This document shows, in pieces, positions 13,201 through 23,900 of a DNA stretch of 64,000 nucleotides. The translations under genes were made by a program, and so were the position numbers. How positions within the stretch are numbered: the stretch's first letter is position 1; each line of letters begins with the position of its first letter. Source of the stretch: Yamagishiella unicocca (taxonomy: Eukaryota > Chlorophyta > Chlorophyceae > Chlamydomonadales > Volvocaceae); assembly GCA_003116995.1 (NCBI GenBank), contig BDSL01000127.1, forward strand, positions 186,001 to 250,000. The letters run 5' to 3'. The notes under the pieces were generated by a model, which was given only the letters and a program-made list of their open reading frames with translations, had not been told where the DNA came from and did no database searches.

Positions 13201-14662
13201 GCGCGCCGTGTTGCGCAACTATGGCAGCTGCGGACGGCGTCGTACGGGCGTTGGACCTCGAGGTGGGTCGTGGCAGCGAGATTGCGAGGTTGCAAGATTT
13301 TGAGTTTGTGCAGTTGACCCAGTCGGGGCAGGGGAAGAGAGTGGAACGGACACAGGGCTGTTCACTCAACCAGCAGCATCTTTTCCTTTGTCTGCCCAAG
13401 TCTGCACATACCATGATACCGTTGCATTACCAAACATCGCGATCCAAGCCTTGAATCGGCTGCTTCGAAGCCTGGCCTCCCACGCACGCCAGCTGTTTTA
13501 ATTAGACCCACCAGTACATCGCGAACGTGCATCGCAAGTGCAGCCCTTACCTACTCACCCACCGGTGTGTGTTCCGCCTCCCGCAGCTCAACAAGGACGA
13601 GCGGCGCTTCCTGCTGCTCGCGGCGCTGCTGCTGCCGCTGCGCGGGCTGCAGCACTCGCCAGCCAAGGGCAAGCCGGTGCCTGCTACCGCGGTGCTCATC
13701 CGCGACTCGCTCAAGTGGCGCGTCAAGGACATTGAGATGAGCGCGGTGCTACACGACACGGCTTCGGAGCTGGCGGCGGCGCACGCCGTACTGAAGGAGG
13801 GCAGCGCCGGAGGCGCCGGCGAGCAGGACGTGAGGGTGATGCTGGGGCAAGCGATCCGCAAGCTCAAGCAGCACTGGAAGCTGGGTGCGTGGGTTGCTCG
13901 GCCTCGGATGGCACGTGGCTGGGCCGTGGTGAGGGGTGCAGGGGTGAGGGTGGAGCGCATTGCAGTTGCACGACAGTTCAAATCACACAACAATCACGCA
14001 GCTGTCCTAACCTTCTCTAACCTGAGCTCCCTTCCCATCTCCTCCGCCCCACCTCTCCTCCGTAGAAAGCTCGTGTCAGCCTGGGTTACTTATGATAGGT
14101 CGTGAGCAACCTCGCCCCTTGGACCTTCCCCTGCCTCGGGTGATGCCCCACCTCACAGGCATTGCCCTGGCTCCGGTCGTCCTGATGCGCGCCGCGGCGC
14201 CGCTGCAGGGCTCCGAAGCAGCCGGGTCCGGATCCGGCGAGGTCGACGCCGACGGGGCCGGCGAGCTGTCGGAGGCGGCCGCGACCGCCAGGCTTGAGAT
14301 GGCACGGGAGTTGCTGGCGGCGGTCGAGGCGTACGGGCTGTCGGAGTGCTGGAGCTGGAAACCGCTGATGGACGGAAAGAAGGTGCGGCTTCAGGCGTGT
14401 ATAGTCGTGACTAGACACAAAAGCTTTGGCTTCTCGGCTGGCTTTCGGGGTGCACCTGCTTGCGGGTCCATGTCGGTGCCACCACCTGATGCCTCCGGCT
14501 CTGCAGGTGATGGGGCTGCTGGGCTGGTCCAAGCCTGGTCCCGAGCTGGGCAAGGTGATGGCCGCGGTCATGGACTGGCAGCTATTGCACCCGACGGGGA
14601 CGATGCAGGAGGCGGAGGCCATGGTCAAGGAGAAGTTCGGCGCAGGGATGCCTGAGGTTTGA
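7239..14662 (+). CDS. CCA tRNA nucleotidyltransferase, 10 exons
   Basis: This enzyme adds or repairs the 3' CCA end of tRNAs from CTP and ATP. Exons are 7239-7856, 8213-8386, 8675-8767, 9093-9150, 9286-9377, 12725-12794, 13096-13262, 13587-13884, 14159-14382 and 14507-14662, all phase-consistent, giving 649 residues. The class II signature is clear: GGWVRDKLLG followed by the metal-binding DIDIAL, then RRDFTVNALFYN and DPLRVLRAVRFGTRF. The C-terminal stretch WSWKPLMDGKKVMGLLG matches plant CCA enzymes. The first ATG gives an Arg/Ser/Ala-rich leader of 107 residues. A second in-frame ATG at 7560 would give a protein without the leader, as in plant and yeast CCA genes that serve several compartments. 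Intron 5 (3.35 kb) hosts a complete antisense gene. Confidence 0.94.
9378..12724. other. Intron 5 of the CCA gene, hosting the nested UBP6 gene
   Basis: The donor after 9377 and the acceptor before 12725 are in phase and join two parts of one CCA-enzyme helix region (…VAAASEQ to VRVALATKISKERVG…). This 3347-base interval is therefore an intron, about ten times longer than the others in the gene. It holds the UBP6/USP14 gene (10059-12407). The 680 bases at 9378-10058 presumably carry that gene's 3' UTR and include a 14-bp direct repeat (TCGTACACCTGCCG, near 9537 and 9564). The 317 bases at 12408-12724 presumably carry its promoter. Confidence 0.85.
10059..12407 (-). CDS. UBP6: Proteasome-associated ubiquitin hydrolase (UBP6/USP14), 5 exons
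   Basis: This deubiquitinase docks on the proteasome and trims ubiquitin from substrates. Exons read downward: 12407-11763, 11563-11157, 11038-10870, 10642-10504, 10372-10059, giving 557 residues. Residues ~1-80 form a ubiquitin-like domain that in the family binds the proteasome base. The Cys box NLGNTCYMNS puts the catalytic Cys near residue 117 (Cys114 in human USP14). The His box is THKGRTADSGHYVAWVK, and GGGDWHMAYLLLY follows near the C-terminus. A Pro/Ala-rich insertion (exon 4) precedes the His box. In-frame ATGs lie upstream at 12443 and further; 12407 was chosen because it starts directly at the ubiquitin-like fold. The exon 1 donor could instead be two codons earlier (after 11769). 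The gene is complete and lies entirely inside a CCA-enzyme intron. Confidence 0.95.
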
Positions 14663-14915
14663 TTGCCGCTGACTGGCCAGGTGCTGCTGGTGATTGCCAC
14701 CTCGTACCTGCAGGAGAGCGGCATCGTCTAGGCTTACTTGCTGTTTGCTATCTGTGCGATGGTACGTAAGGAGGGCAGCATAGTGGGGAGGCCCTCTGGT
14801 TGGCAGGCGGCAGAAAGGTTACGGAATCGCAGGCAGGTGCATGAAGGGCGCTCAGGTAGGGCGCTGCCTTGGCTGGAGAGGGGCCGCGTGGGATTCAAGG
14901 TGTGGAACCGACGAG

Positions 14916-14983
14916 CGCTGGTCGCAATGCTGGAGGGGCATACGTAGACGACCGCTGGTCGCAATGCTGGAGGGGCATACGTA
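14916..14983. repeat. Direct repeat of 31 bp
   Basis: Two identical 31-bp copies beginning CGCTGGTCGCAATGCTGG lie at 14916-14946 and 14953-14983, separated by six bases. They are in the probable 3' UTR of the CCA-enzyme gene. Confidence 0.9.
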
Positions 14984-15369
14984 CAAATCTTTGGGATGTT
15001 GGACCAGAGGCTGCTGGTACCGTATGTGGCGGTTTCCGCGCGCTGAGCCAGAGGGTTCCACACAGTCCGCGGCAGAGCATAACCCATCCCGCGGACCTCG
15101 ACCCGGCTCAGCGCCCCCACGTGGCGCGCCCGCTCAATCCACGGGTCTTAAGCTGACCGGTAGCTCCCGAGACGCGGGCTTGCATGTATCACCGAGGGCA
15201 CCGCTTAAGTGTGGCCCCTGCGTACGGGATCCTGCTTACGGTGTCGCATCGGTATTCGAACATCCATCGGGAGACAGCTTGTCCGCGCTATATACAGCAC
15301 AGCGCTCCACATGGTGTGAGCCCTGTTCGTCCCCAAGATGGGGTTTGGGCAATTCCGTAACCGCCGCCT

Positions 15370-15374
15370 TGTAA
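15370..15374 (+). terminator. Possible TGTAA polyadenylation signal, CCA gene
   Basis: This is the first TGTAA downstream of the CCA-enzyme stop, about 710 bases away. TGTAA is the usual polyadenylation element in volvocine algae. The assignment rests on the motif alone. Confidence 0.35.
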
Positions 15375-15903
15375 TCGCCAGAGCTACGAAAATAAAAACT
15401 GTGGGTCTCAGAGCCTGCCGGTCTACCTTCAACCCGGTATCGACGCATAATAATCCTCACGCCACCAATGAATTGCCTCCATGAAGTCCGTTTTATGGGC
15501 ATCTCAGTGCACAGCACGTTGAACGCTGTTTCGCGCGCTCCAATGCCCGCTGTTACTGAAGCATCGCATCGCCCCCACCACGCTGAATGTTCCGGTTCCG
15601 CCATGCAGAAGGGCAGGATTGCTTGACCCATGACCGAATAAGAACAGATTCATCCGTTGACGCCCAGTTCTTAGGTTTGCACCAGCTCTTGGACTTCAGC
15701 ACAGCTCCTCGCTCACTATTGCGCACACCCCTTCCTGGAGCCGACTTCCCTCGCAAAGCCCGAACACATGCATGGCGAAACAAATCGGACACCCCCATCA
15801 CCTCCCGTTTCTTCATCCTTCAGCCCCTGCTGACTTGGAATTCACATATGCTGGAGTAGGCCCCACGGATCACAGCGCCGATCGCCCACACGACGACGCC
15901 GAA

Positions 15904-15908
15904 TTACA
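15904..15908 (-). terminator. Possible TGTAA polyadenylation signal, sulfotransferase gene
   Basis: TTACA on the plus strand reads TGTAA on the minus strand, about 235 bases past the sulfotransferase stop. The distance fits a volvocine 3' UTR. Confidence 0.45.
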
Positions 15909-16140
15909 CCAGCGTCCAAAACCAATACCCGCACTTCCAACGCGAGTTTTGACCTGGGCCCTCTCCCATGCGCGCAGCGCATCTGCCTCCACCCATCAAC
16001 ACCCCGTGCATCCGCATTCCAACTCATCCGCAGTAACGCTACTCGCCCGCGACCACAACGGCATATCGGCGCAGGCCGGCATCAGCCAGACCCTGCCTGG
16101 CTGACCATCACCGTTGGTGCCCTCGCCTAGCTATCTAGGC

Positions 16141-19100
16141 CTACTGCTGGTTCCACTTCTCGTATCGCGCGTCGCCCGTGAGTCGGGCCAGCTGCGTGTT
16201 GTAGGGCTTGTATAGCTCGGTCAGCATGCGACGAGCCTCCGGTTCGATGGGCTGCTGGTCGGTGGTGTAGGTGTTAACCTTGCCAGCGGCGGCCTGTCAG
16301 GGAAGAGGCGAAAACAGCGGTGGTGGTGCTGGTGCTGGTGAGGGTTTGGTGATGGATGCTGATCTTAGGCTTTCCTGATGTGCGATGGCGACGGTGTGGC
16401 AGACGGGGACAGATGGGGAGTGTTCGTCACAACAACAGAATGACCTCTGAATGCAAAAACAAGGGCAAGGTGGAGGAAGGGCACTACAAGTGGTGCTTGG
16501 CGGGCAAGCTACTGGCCCCTGCCCAACCATTTCGAACAGAGCGCTGGTACAACAAGACTGCAGCAACGTTGGTAGGGTCGCTGCGTCGAACGGCATGTTT
16601 TCCTGCACAACCGGCTCATCATGCCGCCAACCTGCCCCGCCTACCGACCCCTGACCCAGCTCAGATGCACCCACCATCGCCTCCAACATGGTCCCGTTGA
16701 CCTTGGTGAGCCCAAGGAAGTCCACCACTCGCGCCATAGTGGGCTTCGGCTGCTGGAAGAAGTCGTCTGAGTGGATCACCAGCCAGTTGGACGGCGGAAT
16801 GAAGCGGTACCAGATCTCCAGGAACAGCCCGTACATGCCGCGCATCAGCTAGCAGTGACGGTGGCGGAGCGGCAGCAACGGCGGCAGTAGAGAGTGTTGG
16901 ACTCGGTAGAAAAGAACCGCGGCCGACTAGGAGCTCGAAAGGGGCGCCCCGAACACGGGTGAGCACAGGGTTCAACCGCTAGGAGATCCCAGCAGGACCC
17001 TGCCCCTCACCCTGCCAGTTGCCCCTCGCCCTGCCAGTTGCCCCTCGCCCTGCCAGTTGCCCCTCGCCCTGCCAGTTGCCCCTCGCCCTGCCAGTTGCCC
17101 CTCGCCCTGCCAGTTGCCCCTCGCCCTGCCAGTTGCCCCTCGCCCTGCCAGTTGCCCCTCGCCCTGCCAGTTGCCCCTCGCCCTGCCAGTTGCCCCTCGC
17201 CCTGCCAGTTGCCCCTCGCCCTGCCAGTTGCCCCTCGCCCTGCCAGTTGCCCCTCGCCCTGCCAGTTGCCCCTCGCCCTGCCAGTTGCCCCTCGCCCTGC
17301 CAGTTGCCCCTCGCCCTGCCAGTTGCCCCTCGCCCTGCCAGTTGTCCCTCGCCCTGCCAGTTGCCCCTCGCCCTGCCAGTTGCCCCTCGCCCTGCCAGTT
17401 GCTCTGCTGGTTGCACGGCCTCACCTGGTCTGCGTGGAAATATACCTTCTCCTCACGAGCCCCCAGCGCCTCGAACAGCAGCGCGCAGCGCCGGTCGCCG
17501 TGGCTCTGTGCGCACGCCCTGAACGAGCCCACCTGATCCTTCACGTACGCCGTGAAGCCGGCGCTGTCCTTACCTGCAGGAAAGCAGTGGAGTGCGGTGG
17601 GGCGCGGTGCAGCGGAGTAACGTGGAACGGGATGGAGCGGGATCGCAAGGATGCCTCGTCCTCCCATGTCCAAGTCCACACAGCCTACTCTACGGAGACG
17701 CTCGCTCCCACCAGATAACAGAGAGGGAGCTAAACACCACCAAGCCCCCGACCCAGCACCACCCTGCGCCGCACCGTATTTCGAGTGGTAGTGGGGGTAT
17801 CCGTGGAAGGCGGAGTAGAGGCGCATGACGGGGTCACGGGCGATGAGGATCATTTTGGGCGGCCGGCTGCCGTACACCGCACGCACGAGCAGCGGGTTGT
17901 GTGATTCCTTGTCGTAGTCAATGCCGGCGGCTTGGGCGCGCTGGGAGGGGTCGCAGAAACAGGATCAAACACGGTCGGTGGCAGTGGTGACTGTGTGAGG
18001 TTGGGAGGGACTATGGGCATATTTGGTAGCTGGCTGGAGAGGAGCGGCCAAGGGCGCCGCACCTTCTCGTCGCCGGCCAAGCTAGCCTTGTAGCAGTTGA
18101 GGTCCATGCACGTCTCGATGGGCACTTTGTCCTTGTTGAACGAGTCCACACAGGCGCCGTAGCACGGCTTCATGGCCTCCGCAAAGCCCCTGCCCGGACG
18201 GCAGCACCGGGGTTCCGCCGTTGGGGACGTTGGCCGGGGGCGAGCACGGGATACGCGACGACGGCAAGGGCGTGAGGCGCCCCTCTGGAGGCCAGCATCG
18301 AACCCCCATCGGCCCTACCTACTTGTGCCCGGTTCAAGTTGGCCGGAACCTTCCTTTCCCTCTGCCGGAGTATCGACCCTGTGCCGCTCCATCCATACGC
18401 CCCGTTGGGAGTTCTTGGCGTCGCCCCGCCGCGTGCCGTCCCCTGAGCGCCCTGCCAGGTGCGGGAGCTTCCTCGCTACCCCCGGCCTAAGTCGTGTTGC
18501 CGGGTCTTCTCGCCACCCCCAACACCGCCCAGTCAGGCCCCCACGCACCTGTGCGCCTTCCCGCCGCCTGCCCAGTAGAAGGCAAATGTCGAGGGAGAGC
18601 TATCCATGAGGACCTGGGGAGGCGGCGCGTAAAGAGGAAGGCACCGGTACTCGACGCACTGGTATTGCCCTATGCCGTTTTCCAAGAACCCTTCCTCGCT
18701 TCAGAAGGCACGCTGGCCCCTTGAGGCTCCCCACCGCTCCACCGTTGCCTTCGCCCAACCCGGCCTTCACCCTCCTCTCCACCCCAGCGCCGGCCTGCCT
18801 ACCTCCCCTGCTCGCCCACGGCCGCCCTCCCCTCTTCTCCTCCCCCACCCCACCGTGGCCACTCCCCACCTCTCAATCCACCTCCACACCGTGGTCTCTC
18901 CCCTGCTCATCGTGGCCTTTCCTCCCCTCCACACCGCCCTCACTCCAAGAGGCCATTTATCCCCCTCTCCTGCCCCTGCCATGTCACACCTTGGTCGCGG
19001 GCGCCTCCTTGATCGCTCTGGCGGCCTCACGCATGTGGTCCAGGTAGAAAGCCATCGGCTTCCCCTCCTCGCCCCAGAACTGGCAACCCGTGCAGGCATC

Positions 19101-20644
19101 CTAGGGCGCGAGGGACGGGGGACAGGGCACGCGGACAAGGTGGGTGTCGGCACCCTTTGGGCCGCCTGGTGGGCGTTCGCTGGGAAGCGTACACCCTTGT
19201 ACATATTTGGCAGCCCTCGGGTGTCAGCGTCATCGTGCGAGGAACGACGCGCGCACGGCGCGCTCAGTTGCACAGTGAGCGGGGTCGCTCAGAGGCTCGG
19301 ATGCCCGGCAGACCTCACGATCCACCTCCCAGCTCCTGGACATCCCCCCCCCCGGTTCTTTTATTGTAACCCCCGTAGTGTCAACCGACGCACCGTAACG
19401 ATGTCGGGGTGTACTCGCAGCTTGTCCGCAAGGCTCAGCGCACCCGCGTGGAACATTCCAGTGACGTACACATACGGCAGGCACCTGCCGTACGGGTCCG
19501 GAGGAAGATGCCGTAACCAGAGAGGGCGCGGGCTTGTGTCAAAGCCTTCAGCAAGTGACGGCGGGGTTTGGAAGTTGTGGAGTTTGACACGTAGGTCACC
19601 ATCGTCGTGTTCAGGCCGTCAGGCGCAACTGTGATTACCGCCACACCGGACTCTGCCCAACAGCGCTCCATGTTTCCAGGACTAGTTGCGCCCCGTGTTT
19701 TCCAGCACCAGTGGCACGCACAAGATGCCGCCCAAGAATCCGCAGGCGGTCCGAGCCTGGAAGGCGCCAGTCACGGCAGGTGCTGGCTGCGCTACGGAGG
19801 CACCCCACCTGAACTCTCCGCTGCTGCTGTTCCAGCAAGGATTTTTCACGTTGCCGTCAAACGCCTCCGGCACTTGCTCCATGAGTTCTGGGTCAAGCAC
19901 TTTTGCTGCACGCTGTAGTCGCGCGACTTCCTGTGGACTAGGCTCTGAGAAGACGCGGAAGGTGCTGCCAGCGGCTCTGTCGGCATCGCGCCTGCTGACT
20001 TCGCTCGAGTTGGCGGCCCCCCTGTTGGCAGCCCCCGTACGGGCGACCTTTGTGTTGGCAGCGCCCGCTGGTTTGGCAAACCCCGTGCTGGAACCTTCGA
20101 CGAGGGTTGCGGAAAAGACGGGGGCGAGGTTTTCAATACGGTGGGTGCGTACAATGTAACAAGGGACCCCACCCTTCATATACGTTACAGTATACGAAAG
20201 CCCAGTATCTGTTCCGAGCACACGGTCGGTCACCTCTTGGTCTCCCAAGAACCCCCAGCGACAGGGCTGTCGCCAATAGGGGGAAAATTAGGTCAACATG
20301 AGGTTGAGGGTTTCAGATCCGCCATTTCCTTGCACGTGCGCGCTTCACAAAGGAACACCCCGAGGAGCCATCAGGGAGTGATTTCTGCCTGTTCTCTTCC
20401 GTTATCCCGCAACGACCATTACGATCATCTCACTTGAATCCTGCAGCCCGTTCCGTTGCGAAAGAGCCGGCTCTGTCGACGCTGATGACGGTTTTATGTT
20501 CTGCACCACCGTGACGACCACCGTAAGCCCTATGGCAACAGACACTGCTACCAAAATCCAGCTTATGAGCTTTTCTCCAAGCGTGCTTGGGCTTTTCGGT
20601 TGTTTATTGGCGCCTGATCGGCGGTTCGTAACATTTGCGTTCAT
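16141..20644 (-). CDS. Type II membrane sulfotransferase, 10 exons
   Basis: This enzyme probably moves sulfate from PAPS to a glycan in the Golgi. Exons read downward: 20644-20434, 20241-19809, 19484-19394, 19100-18990, 18613-18549, 18189-18063, 17940-17775, 17573-17425, 16848-16675, 16293-16141, giving 559 residues with all phases consistent. A short basic N-terminus precedes one membrane segment (ISWILVAVSVAIGLTVVVTV, residues ~28-47), then a stem with Ala/Asn-rich repeats. The catalytic domain starts at RCLPYVYVTGMFHAGALSL. The 3'-phosphate-binding motif is intact (MILIARDPVMRLYSAF), and LMDSSPSTFAFYW and FIPPSNWLVIHSDDFF fit algal sulfotransferases. The 5' PAPS loop, normally (K)xGTTSL, reads HAGALSL. 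A small exon carrying the usual KETH-like stretch after HPDIVT may be missing from my model. Intron 8 holds a large minisatellite. Confidence 0.86.
17010..17401. repeat. 19-bp minisatellite beside a splice donor
   Basis: About 20.6 near-perfect copies of a 19-bp unit (CAACTGGCAGGGCGAGGGG on the gene's strand) fill part of intron 8 of the sulfotransferase. The array starts only ~20 bases after the donor at 17424. One copy has a single change at ~17345. Because 19 is not a multiple of three, all frames stay open and spurious Pro/Gly-rich frames appear on both strands. Confidence 0.97.
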
Positions 20645-20970
20645 GGTAAGCGATTCAAATCATTTGAAGGGCATGGAGTATAGAAAGAGGAATAACCGAA
20701 TAAGCGCAGTAAGTCGATAACTGCCTGGACAATCCATCATGTTTGTTTAATCTGTCCTGCGACAGACGCACTGTCGCACACATCTTTTCCCTGGAAAGCC
20801 ACATGAATCATACAGTCCTATAAAATATGATATCTCTCCTGAAGCATGCAGCGCTATTTGCGTAACCCTCAACACGGCGTAGCAGAGCCATGCTGCCTCT
20901 TTTCGCATGAACACAACCGCCATTACACAGGCGCTGACGTTTGCATAATTTGATACGTGGTGGACCCCAC
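20645..20970. promoter_or_regulatory. Divergent promoter, sulfotransferase / coiled-coil gene
   Basis: Only 326 bases separate the start codons of two divergent genes, so both promoters and 5' UTRs must be here. The stretch is relatively AT-rich, with an AT-rich core near 20819-20833. No specific element can be named. Confidence 0.5.
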
Positions 20971-23900
20971 ATGATGGTTCAGCATCGGGACCCCCTGGTT
21001 GAGGCATTTCTGCGGCTGGGGAAGGCCACCGACTTTCGACAGCCAGCAGAGGGCGGTGCGACGACGACAAGAGCGCAGTTCATGCGTCATTTTCGCCCCC
21101 AAAACCGGGAAGCAGTAGGCGCGTTTGTTGCCGCCTTCCATGGCGCCGAGGATGCGCAACGTCTCCGAGCCGCGGCTAGCAGAGCTCGCGACACCGGGGG
21201 ACGGACTGCGAAGGAAGTGGCAACACATCACAAGGCGCAAGCAGCGCTACGCAACCTGGAGGCTCGAACGGCACGACTTCGCGAGCAGGAGCAGGCGCAA
21301 GACCAGCTTGCAGTGAGTAGTAGATTACTGGTCGAAGTCTGAGCCTGGAGTTTGCTCATCGCATCGGAAACATATTGACATATCTAAGTCGTCGAATCGC
21401 CAGGGGGGCACCAAGTACCCATGCGCACTACCCTCACAAACCCTCGCTGCTACCGCCCGCTGGACTCCTTTCGTCTGCCCGCGTCTTACCAACGCATGTC
21501 CATCCTTTCCTAGGCACAAGTCAAATCGCAGCTGGCCGCCTCCCTGGAGGACCAAGCCAAGCTGACCCGCCTGCAGCAGGAGCAGCAACAACAAAGGGAA
21601 CGGGTGAGTGGGATCGCCTTTACTGCGAACAAGGCTACAAGGCTGGACAGACACGCGACGGAGGGACAAGGGGCCAGCTACAGGGGCAGCTGGTGTGTGT
21701 TGGGATGCACATCGGGCCCGTGGCCAGGCGCGTCAAATCCACCTGGCCCAGGCATCCAACCGTGACGCCGCAACCTTTCAGGGAATCACGCAGATCGTTA
21801 TCATATCGTTGGACATTACCGAGGATGCACTATACATATCAAGCAGTGCTAGCGACCTGTTGCGTTGGGGAACGGGGCGCCATAGCAGGCGACAGCGTAC
21901 CCCGTGCCGAGGCGCAATCATTCAAGGGAGTGACAGGGCGTTTGGGTCAAGTGCTTGGTCAGGCTGTGCAGGGCGGTGATCACGGGTCAGGTGGATGAGG
22001 GATACGCTGATCCATTGAAAGCTGGGATGGATGGGAACCATGCTGCGCAGCTGGTGCGATTTGGGCACGCAGTTGACTTCCGCACCGTCCGCCTGATAAG
22101 TCCAGTGACAGGCGCTTCTTCAGGGATGCTTTTGCCACATTTCACCGAGCGCACGCGGACCAACCCGGGCGACGAATCGCGCCATGGGTACATACGGTAC
22201 CTTTTAGGTGTCATGCTCGCATGGCCGTACATGTCTGGAACGGCAGCAAGGTGCTTACTAAACCCCTTGGGTGGCCGTCCCTCTTGATGTGTCAGGCCAA
22301 CTTTTTGGAAACACTTCGCAATCGCGGCCGACGGTTGCGGCCTACACTGGAGAGCTTTACGCAGCACCAGCGGCAGCAAATCCAGGCGGTGCGGTCTCGC
22401 ATGTTGGGTGAGGCAGGTGAGTGGCTGCCTAGCTGCCGCCGGAAAGCAGTCAAAGTTAACAGGCAAACCCAAACTGGTCTCGCACCCACGCCTCGCTGTG
22501 CCCTCGCCCTCCCCAGATCCCTCCGGGGACGCTGCTAATGTGGAGCGGATTGGGCAGCTGTGCGGCCTGGTGCAGCAGGAGCTGTGGATGCAACTCAACG
22601 CCGCAAGCATGGCCGCGTCCTCAGGTGCGCTCTATTACGGGAGGACATTTACCCGCAAGGATTAGCGGTTTCAGGGCTACGTTAAAAAGCCCACGAAACC
22701 TCAACATGTCCCGGTCGCGCCACAACTCGGGAAGCGCAGCCCTGTGAACAAGTTGGTTAATGGCTTGAGAAGCGGGTCAGGTTCGACGCCCTTAGAGGAA
22801 CGTTCTGCATGTGGATATCCCGCCTGCGGCACGGCTTCCATGAGCGATCAACCCTCGCACCGAAAGCACACCTTGTTGTCGCGCTGTTCACCTCCTTTCC
22901 ATCGCTTACTTCCTTTATTGTTCCACTCCTTAACCCCAACGCCCTGTGTGCGCACGTTGATTCGTGTGTGTTCGCAGCCTCCAGTATGCCCAGCTCGCTG
23001 ATGCTTACCGGCGGTGGGGAGCTGGGCCCCGACCCCTTTGCTTGCGCGCTGTCCGCGCCCTTCCCGAGTGCAAACCCGCACGCCGACTTGGAGACGCACC
23101 TGCATCTGCCGCGAGCCAGTGGGCTGCAGCGCCAAGTTTCGGCGCTGCTTCTGCTGCCGCCGCAGAAGCTAACGCAGGCTGTATGTCAGGTGCGTCGCCG
23201 GTGGGGATTGGAAGCCAGGCTGTGGGCGGAAGGGCCGGGCACGGTGGGCAGGGGTAGGATGACCCCTCCGTCGGGAGCGGATGAAAATGGCGGCAGACAG
23301 ACGCGCGGTTGGGCTGCCGGTGCTGGTTGATGGCTTTCTGCACTGCCGATCAAAGCCGCTCTTTCGATCCACCTTGTGTGCAGCTGTCGAAATCATCTCG
23401 CAACGGCCTGGCGGTGCTGCTGGGCGGCTGGGACCTGCTAGCGGACGCCCGGCGCCGCTGCCAGGCACTTGGCGCCGCAGTGGACCCGCTGTACGACGTG
23501 CGCAAGATGCATCAGGTGGGTTAACGAGGGCTACTGCAATGGGATGGGCGAGAGGTCGCGGCAGCCGGAAAGCTATCATGGCAGGAGGAGGTAAGCAAGC
23601 CGCGGCTCTTACTGACCTGGGATAAGGCCTCCTCCATTCCGACTTCGCAAATTCATGTTCCGCTCAGCCCTGACACGCCATCTCCGGTGCTGCCCTAACC
23701 CAGGCGCAAGTAGAAAGCTTTCTTGACCTCAGGCGGCTAGAGAAGCAGGCGCGGGACGCTAAGATACGGCTGCTTGAGCTTGCGCTACTTCCAGCCGTTA
23801 AGCAGGCGCTGAGCCAGCCCGCCATCCGGGCGCGCGTGAAGGTATGGCGGGGCGGCGCACAGGGTCGTTCACGAAGCGACACAATTCATGGGGTCTTGGT

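Larger units (their letters stand above)
14663..16140. other. Convergent intergenic region
   Basis: Two genes converge here: the CCA enzyme from the left and the sulfotransferase from the right. The region should hold both 3' UTRs. It contains a 31-bp direct repeat (14916-14983) and one TGTAA motif for each gene. I see no coding exon. The frame directly after the CCA stop stays open for 22 more codons, to a TAG at 14729-14731, and is noted separately. Confidence 0.6.

Noticed and set aside
14657..14683. A 24-base intron that would remove the CCA-enzyme stop
   Set aside because: It is far below the minimum size of spliceosomal introns, so it was treated as in-frame sequence after the stop.
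17010..17401. Possible CRISPR array
   Set aside because: The units are contiguous with no spacers and the genome is eukaryotic; this is a minisatellite. The same applies to 31508-31845 and 63032-64000.
16972..17886. Long minus-strand frame with repeated Gly-Ala-Thr-Gly-Arg, and matching Pro/Leu/Ala plus-strand frames
   Set aside because: The 19-bp minisatellite has no stop in any frame. Only the parts that belong to sulfotransferase exons 7 and 8 are real coding sequence.
19435..19671. Apparent coding stretch in two frames between sulfotransferase exons 2 and 3
   Set aside because: One frame lacks any usable acceptor and the other cannot join the next exon. Direct joining of 19809 to 19484 gives a perfect phase and the expected RCLPYVYVTG junction, so this is intron.
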